A DNA stretch of 64,000 nt from Chondrilla cf. caribensis (lineage: Eukaryota > Porifera > Demospongiae > Chondrillida > Chondrillidae): contig OZ026559.1 of the NCBI GenBank assembly GCA_964020155.1, forward strand, positions 3,495,455 to 3,559,454, in the 5' to 3' direction. Of the stretch, positions 60,801 through 64,000 are shown in pieces. The notes under the pieces are model-generated. The model was not told where the DNA came from and did no database searches. It was given only the letters and a program-made list of their open reading frames with translations. The position numbers and the translations under genes are program-made. Positions within the stretch are counted from its first letter, which is position 1. Every line of letters begins with the position of its first letter.

Positions 60801-63800
60801 ACGATACGACTCGAGACGATCCTTGTTTGCTGGAAGCTGTGATACAATGGAATCGATGAAGAATTCTGTGATCTCTTCCAAGTGTGTTGTTGTGCAAGGC
60901 AAAGGGGCTCTTGAAAGGGTATCGGCAGTGTAGAGAAACTTCCCTGGAACATGGGCGATGGTATAATGGAATCTCATCAGTCTCAGGCGAAAGCGTAGCA
61001 CTCGAGGTGGAAGTTGATCCAAACTCTTGGTGGAAAGGATAGGGACAAGGGGCTTGTGATCTGTTTCAATGTGGAACTGCTTCCCAATCAGATACTCTGA
61101 AAATTTCTCAGATGCCCAGGTGGCTGCTAAGGCTTCTTTCTCGATCTGAGCGTACCGACTCTCCGTCTCTGACATTGACCTTGAGGCATAGGTGACTGGT
61201 TTCCAACCTTCGTCGTGGCGTTGTAGTAAAACTGCTCCCAGGCCATAGGCTGATGCGTCGGCTGAAACTTTGGTTTCTCGTGTGGGGTCGTAGTGGGCTA
61301 GAACTGTTGGCTGGGAGAGAACCTCCTTGATCTTGACAAAGGCTTCCTCCTGTCGGGGTCCCCACAACCAGGCTCTCTTGACACTGAGTAGCTCTCTCAG
61401 GGGCTTCGATACTTCTGCTACTTGAGGAGAAAATTTGCTGAGCTGGTTGACCATTCCCATGAAGCGGCGCAACTCTGATACTGTTGAGGGTGCCTTCATC
61501 TGGCAGATTGCTGTGGTCTTCTTAGGGTCTGGTGCAATACCTTCCTTGCTGATGACATGGCCAAGGAATGTAAGCTTCTCCTTGTTGAATTCGCACTTGT
61601 CAGGATTCAGTGTGACTCCACTTGACTGGATTCTGTTGAGGGCTGCAACGAGTCTGCGGTCATGCTCCTCTTGGCTGCGTCCATGGATCAGAATATCGTC
61701 CATCTGACAAAGAACACCATCGAGACCTGACAAGATTTTGCTCATTCTCTTCTGGAAGTGTTCTGGAGCGCTGGAGATACCAAAAGGCATTTTATTGAAA
61801 CAGTATCTTCCGAACGGGGTAATGAAGGTTGTCAAATGGCGAGAGGGCTTTGCTAGTGGAATTTGCCAGAATCCACTGTTTGCATCCAACTTGGAAAAGA
61901 CGGCTGCTCCAGCTAATTGAGCAAGGGTGTCATCCACTTTCGGAAGGGGGTGTACCTCCCTGAGTACACTCTCATTCAGTGGCTTGAGATCGACACAAAT
62001 GCGAACGTCTCCTGACCTCTTCGGTACTACTACCATGCCTGCACACCAATCAGTAGGCTCTTCTACTTTTGCAATTACTCCCAAGGTCTCCATGCGGTCT
62101 AGCTCCTTCTTCACCTTGGTACGAAGAGGAATGGGAACATTTCTTGGGGTAAAGAGGGAATACGGTCGTGCATCTGGCTTCAGGTGGATGGTGAAATCGC
62201 CTTCAAGTGAGCCTAATCCATTAAATAGCTTCGGGAATTGGTTTATGATGCTCTCTTTTGGGGTTGCTTTGATTGAATCCACTGTCGTTAACAGTTTCAG
62301 TGCAACAATTGCTGGTAGTCCGAGGAGATTGGATTTCAGCTTTTCGAGAACGTAGACGTTTTGCGTGCATGATGCTTTCCCTATACTGAGTTCGACTTCA
62401 GTTGTCCCTAAAACTTTCAGTGGCTTGCGATCTGGGCCACAAAGTGTCTTGTTGGGTCGGCTGAGCTTTGCACCATGGATGGATTGGAAGGTTTCTGGTG
62501 AAATGGCTGTTACCTCTGCTCCGGTGTCGAGTTTGAAAGGCTTCATCTGGCCATTGATTTTTACATGCGATGTCCAGGATTTCTCTCCAACGGTGTAGAC
62601 AGTATTGAGATAACAGGTGTCGGGCTCCTCTTCCACGGTACCTACAGACTTTGATTGGCAAACCGAACTGAAATGGCCCTTCTTTTTGCATTTGTGGCAC
62701 ACTGCTTGGCTGGCTGGGCATTCTGCTCGGGGGTGGGGACTTCTCCCACATCGAAAACACTTTCTATTACTCGTCTGTGGTGTGGACTGGTGACGAGATG
62801 TCTGTGGGCTTGGTCGGGAGGACGGTTGGTTCCTCCGTTTAAAATTCGATTTGTACTTCTGTCCCATGGCGTCTAGTGAGCTTGGTTCTTGTTTGATTCC
62901 GGATTCGAGGATCTCCTGTTGCTCGTGAACTGCTTCTCGCTGGCGAATAGACTTCTTGGCTTTCTCAAGAGTTAGATCGGCGTCCATCTGGAGTCGTTCA
63001 GACAAGGACTTGTCGCGGATTCCCACTACGAGACGGTCACGGATCATTTCGTCCGTAAGATCACCATAGGCGCAGTTTTCTACGAGGTGGTATAATGCTG
63101 TAATATACTGCTCTGACGTTTCGTCCGGCAATTGGCTCCTGCGATTAAATCGGGCACGTTCAAAGATAACGTTCTTTCTCACTTGGAAAAAACCGTCAAA
63201 TTTCGCTAGAACTGTGTCGTACTTCTTTCTTTCGTTGTCGGAGATGTGCGTGGACCTCAAAACGTCCTCTGCAGTCTCTCCTAAGCAATAAAGTAATGTG
63301 CTGACCTGACGTTGCTCGGGATCGTCGGTTAAACCTGACGCTGATCGGAACTGTTCGAACCTCCTTTTCCATCGTGGCCACTCGTCGGGGTTCTTAAAGT
63401 TGAAGGGATCTGGCGGCTGCAATTGTAACTGTGCCATTCTCTTAATCTCTTAATCTGACTAGAGGGATCCCACTTCTGACACCATGTCGTATAATGGTCA
63501 CTGGTCAGTTAGTATATAATTATTCGAGTCACTCAAGAAGATGTGTACAAAGATCAGCATGCACTTAATATAGAGTAAGATAGATGAGGTAATGAGACAC
63601 AAAGGAATAAAGGTCATGAGAATCACTTATAGCTATAGACAGACAGATAAATCAGACCTAAACACTTATACAGTAATAGATATCATTGTTACTAGCTAGA
63701 CTAAGTTATGCCACACATGTAACCAATAAAATTAAATGTATAACTCATCAATATCGTTATAAAATGTAACATTATTACAATTATATTAAAAGTTAACCAA

Positions 63801-64000
63801 TCTAATTTTTTTACAATTATTATTAATATTTTTTTTCTCAATGCCTTCTCAATATATATAATGCAGATATTGTCAACAATTTCAAGACAACTACAAAGAC
63901 AATATGACGAGAAATCATCAGGAGTTCTGTACATGCACTTGACATCAGAGAAGTGGCCGCATTATGATATACGGCTTAACTTCTATATGCCTCAGGGTTT
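57829..64000 (+). CDS. putative 7TM receptor-like protein, MDT type (right-truncated by window)
   Basis: Exon 1 is 57829-58341 (in-frame ATG also at 57808), donor CAG|GTATGT. Exon 2 starts at 63867 (TGCAG|ATATTG) and runs off the window after YMPQG, before TM1. The exon-1 product is MDTVLVRVTVLLTVFSSSRV, then CVVNKMCDYATEILESIQAD, with patch STYFRMMWDMWTTTPIRCVG. It has SPFSPPLQ where others have SPFYPPSQ. No lesion is seen. The intron is 5525 bp because an antisense LTR retrotransposon is inserted; without it the length (about 1.2 kb) would match the other MDT genes. Correct splicing across that insert is untested. Confidence 0.78.
58758..58932. mobile_element. MITE with TA duplication (CAGTGAAT family), third copy
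   Basis: Ends CAGTGAATTTCCCTTAATCT and inverse (…GGATTAATGGGTATTCATTG), TA at 58756-58757 and 58933-58934. Orthologous with 11133-11311. Confidence 0.7.
59359..59589 (-). repeat. LTR (3' LTR in element orientation)
   Basis: 231 bp. The Gag-Pol stop codon (59580-59582) lies inside this LTR, ten bases from its edge. Confidence 0.93.
59580..63437 (-). CDS. Gag-Pol polyprotein of Gypsy-type retrotransposon (1285 aa)
   Basis: A single fused frame. The order is: Gag helical region (about 1-200); two zinc knuckles, CFRCGRSPHPRAEC and CHKCKKKGHFSSVC (about 227-260); aspartic protease with LDTGAE (303-308); reverse transcriptase (about 430-630) with FSKLDANSGFWQIP and CQMDDIL as the YxDD-type motif; RNase H with SADASAYGLGAVL and ETDHKPL (about 725-795). 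The integrase has an HHCC finger (HQGHQGIQRC ... CPEC) and catalytic D1010, D1063 and E1099 (35-residue spacing). Gene order protease-RT-RNaseH-integrase is that of Ty3/Gypsy elements. No stop or frameshift is present. Confidence 0.95.
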   Translation of the reverse strand: MAQLQLQPPDPFNFKNPDEWPRWKRRFEQFRSASGLTDDPEQRQVSTLLYCLGETAEDVLRSTHISDNERKKYDTVLAKFDGFFQVRKNVIFERARFNRRSQLPDETSEQYITALYHLVENCAYGDLTDEMIRDRLVVGIRDKSLSERLQMDADLTLEKAKKSIRQREAVHEQQEILESGIKQEPSSLDAMGQKYKSNFKRRNQPSSRPSPQTSRHQSTPQTSNRKCFRCGRSPHPRAECPASQAVCHKCKKKGHFSSVCQSKSVGTVEEEPDTCYLNTVYTVGEKSWTSHVKINGQMKPFKLDTGAEVTAISPETFQSIHGAKLSRPNKTLCGPDRKPLKVLGTTEVELSIGKASCTQNVYVLEKLKSNLLGLPAIVALKLLTTVDSIKATPKESIINQFPKLFNGLGSLEGDFTIHLKPDARPYSLFTPRNVPIPLRTKVKKELDRMETLGVIAKVEEPTDWCAGMVVVPKRSGDVRICVDLKPLNESVLREVHPLPKVDDTLAQLAGAAVFSKLDANSGFWQIPLAKPSRHLTTFITPFGRYCFNKMPFGISSAPEHFQKRMSKILSGLDGVLCQMDDILIHGRSQEEHDRRLVAALNRIQSSGVTLNPDKCEFNKEKLTFLGHVISKEGIAPDPKKTTAICQMKAPSTVSELRRFMGMVNQLSKFSPQVAEVSKPLRELLSVKRAWLWGPRQEEAFVKIKEVLSQPTVLAHYDPTRETKVSADASAYGLGAVLLQRHDEGWKPVTYASRSMSETESRYAQIEKEALAATWASEKFSEYLIGKQFHIETDHKPLVPILSTKSLDQLPPRVLRFRLRLMRFHYTIAHVPGKFLYTADTLSRAPLPCTTTHLEEITEFFIDSIVSQLPANKDRLESYRSAQATDPTCSTLLTYCREGWPQRNTLKGDLVPYWSAKSELTIHDRLLLFRDRIVIPKCLQRQTLQKIHQGHQGIQRCRERISRAVWWPGVSREIEEYVSKCPECTKNHPQHREPLIPSPLPNHPWEKVGADLFELNGATYLLVVDYFSRFPEAVKLTSTTSKSIINALKAIFFRHGIPAVLMSDNGPQFDSTTMKAFASEYSFTHTTSSPHYPQSNGLVERTVKTVKQRLNQSTDPYMAMLSYRATPLPWCGFSPAELLMGRRIRTDVPQVSKTFVPQWPYLQTFSHKDKEFKAQQKLNYDRRHRTKSLPQFPDDTPVWVRTNNNQTPGRITSASSTPRSYIVSTPSGQVRRNRLHLAPRIPETTVQPTTEDINQTPQSNVTTRLRSGTAIRPPERLTYWRKGDVA
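59590..59602 (-). promoter_or_regulatory. polypurine tract
   Basis: GGAGGAAGGGAGA on the minus strand immediately before the 3' LTR. It overlaps the last Gag-Pol codons. Confidence 0.8.
63467..63484 (-). promoter_or_regulatory. primer-binding site
   Basis: TGGTGTCAGAAGTGGGAT begins directly at the 5' LTR edge. Its complement ends TCTGACACCA, which as far as I remember fits the 3' end of a leucine tRNA (with CCA). The ATG of Gag follows 30 bases later, so the leader is very short. Confidence 0.75.
63485..63715 (-). repeat. LTR (5' LTR in element orientation)
   Basis: 231 bp, by eye identical to the other LTR. Confidence 0.93.

Larger units (their letters stand above)
59359..63715 (-). mobile_element. 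Gypsy-type LTR retrotransposon, apparently complete
   Basis: Two 231-bp LTRs (59359-59589 and 63485-63715) appear identical and begin and end TG...CA. They are bracketed by a 5-bp duplication CATGT (59354-59358; 63716-63720). The uninterrupted site is seen in the equivalent introns at 11643-11647 and 39924-39928. One long minus-strand Gag-Pol frame lies inside. Identical LTRs mean a recent insertion. It lies opposite to the host gene's direction. Confidence 0.95.

Noticed and set aside
61700..61720. RT motif CQMDD instead of the textbook YxDD suggested an inactive enzyme
   Set aside because: CxMDD variants occur in active Gypsy lineages as I know them, and both catalytic aspartates are present.
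61927..62355. Plus-strand frames across 60320-62876
   Set aside because: Antisense shadows of the Gag-Pol gene.

Overview
The window is animal nuclear DNA: AT-rich, with GT-AG introns, signal-peptide genes and many transposons. The TE mix, compact two-exon genes and decayed tandem copies suggest an early-branching metazoan, most likely a demosponge such as Amphimedon. That assignment is an inference, because nothing here is a taxonomic marker.

Almost all of it is one head-to-tail, all plus-strand array of a single two-exon gene family. Exon 1 (about 167-171 codons) encodes a signal peptide and a Cys-containing, N-glycosylatable ectodomain. A phase-0 intron follows. Exon 2 (about 327-342 codons) encodes a juxtamembrane segment and seven predicted transmembrane helices with GPCR-like charge topology. 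I do not recognise the family by name. Eight copies look intact in the window (starts 3344, 6252, 14854, 21982, 30043, 32946, 38312, 43914), and a ninth (57829) runs off the right end. The others are a 3' fragment at the left edge, copies with frameshifts, stops or deletions (1363, 9432, 10373, 20036, 24846, 26220, 27258, 28178, 52203) and two short relics (46816, 56948).

Five subtypes can be told apart by their first residues: MDV, MEI, MGC, MDT and MSQ. They recur in the same order, so the array grew by duplication of multi-gene blocks as well as single genes. Segments for TM2, TM4-TM6 and the middle of the ectodomain are almost identical at the DNA level between otherwise divergent subtypes. 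Signal peptides, one ectodomain patch, the juxtamembrane segment and the TM2-TM3 loop vary. This mosaic points to gene conversion over a diversifying receptor-like family.

Mobile DNA sits between and inside the genes. A 4.5-kb TA-flanked element (47421-51925) with 35-bp perfect terminal repeats carries a Tc1-type DD34E transposase and a divergent BEN-domain gene. An apparently intact Gypsy-type LTR retrotransposon (59359-63715) with identical LTRs lies antisense in the last gene's intron. There is also a small Helitron in an intron (52876-53247), a pogo/Tigger-like element with a CENP-B-type remnant (35850-36660), several TA-flanked MITEs (three of them with the empty site visible in a paralogous copy), a dispersed hairpin-rich repeat, and micro- and minisatellites. 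A 200-N assembly gap lies at 10020-10219.
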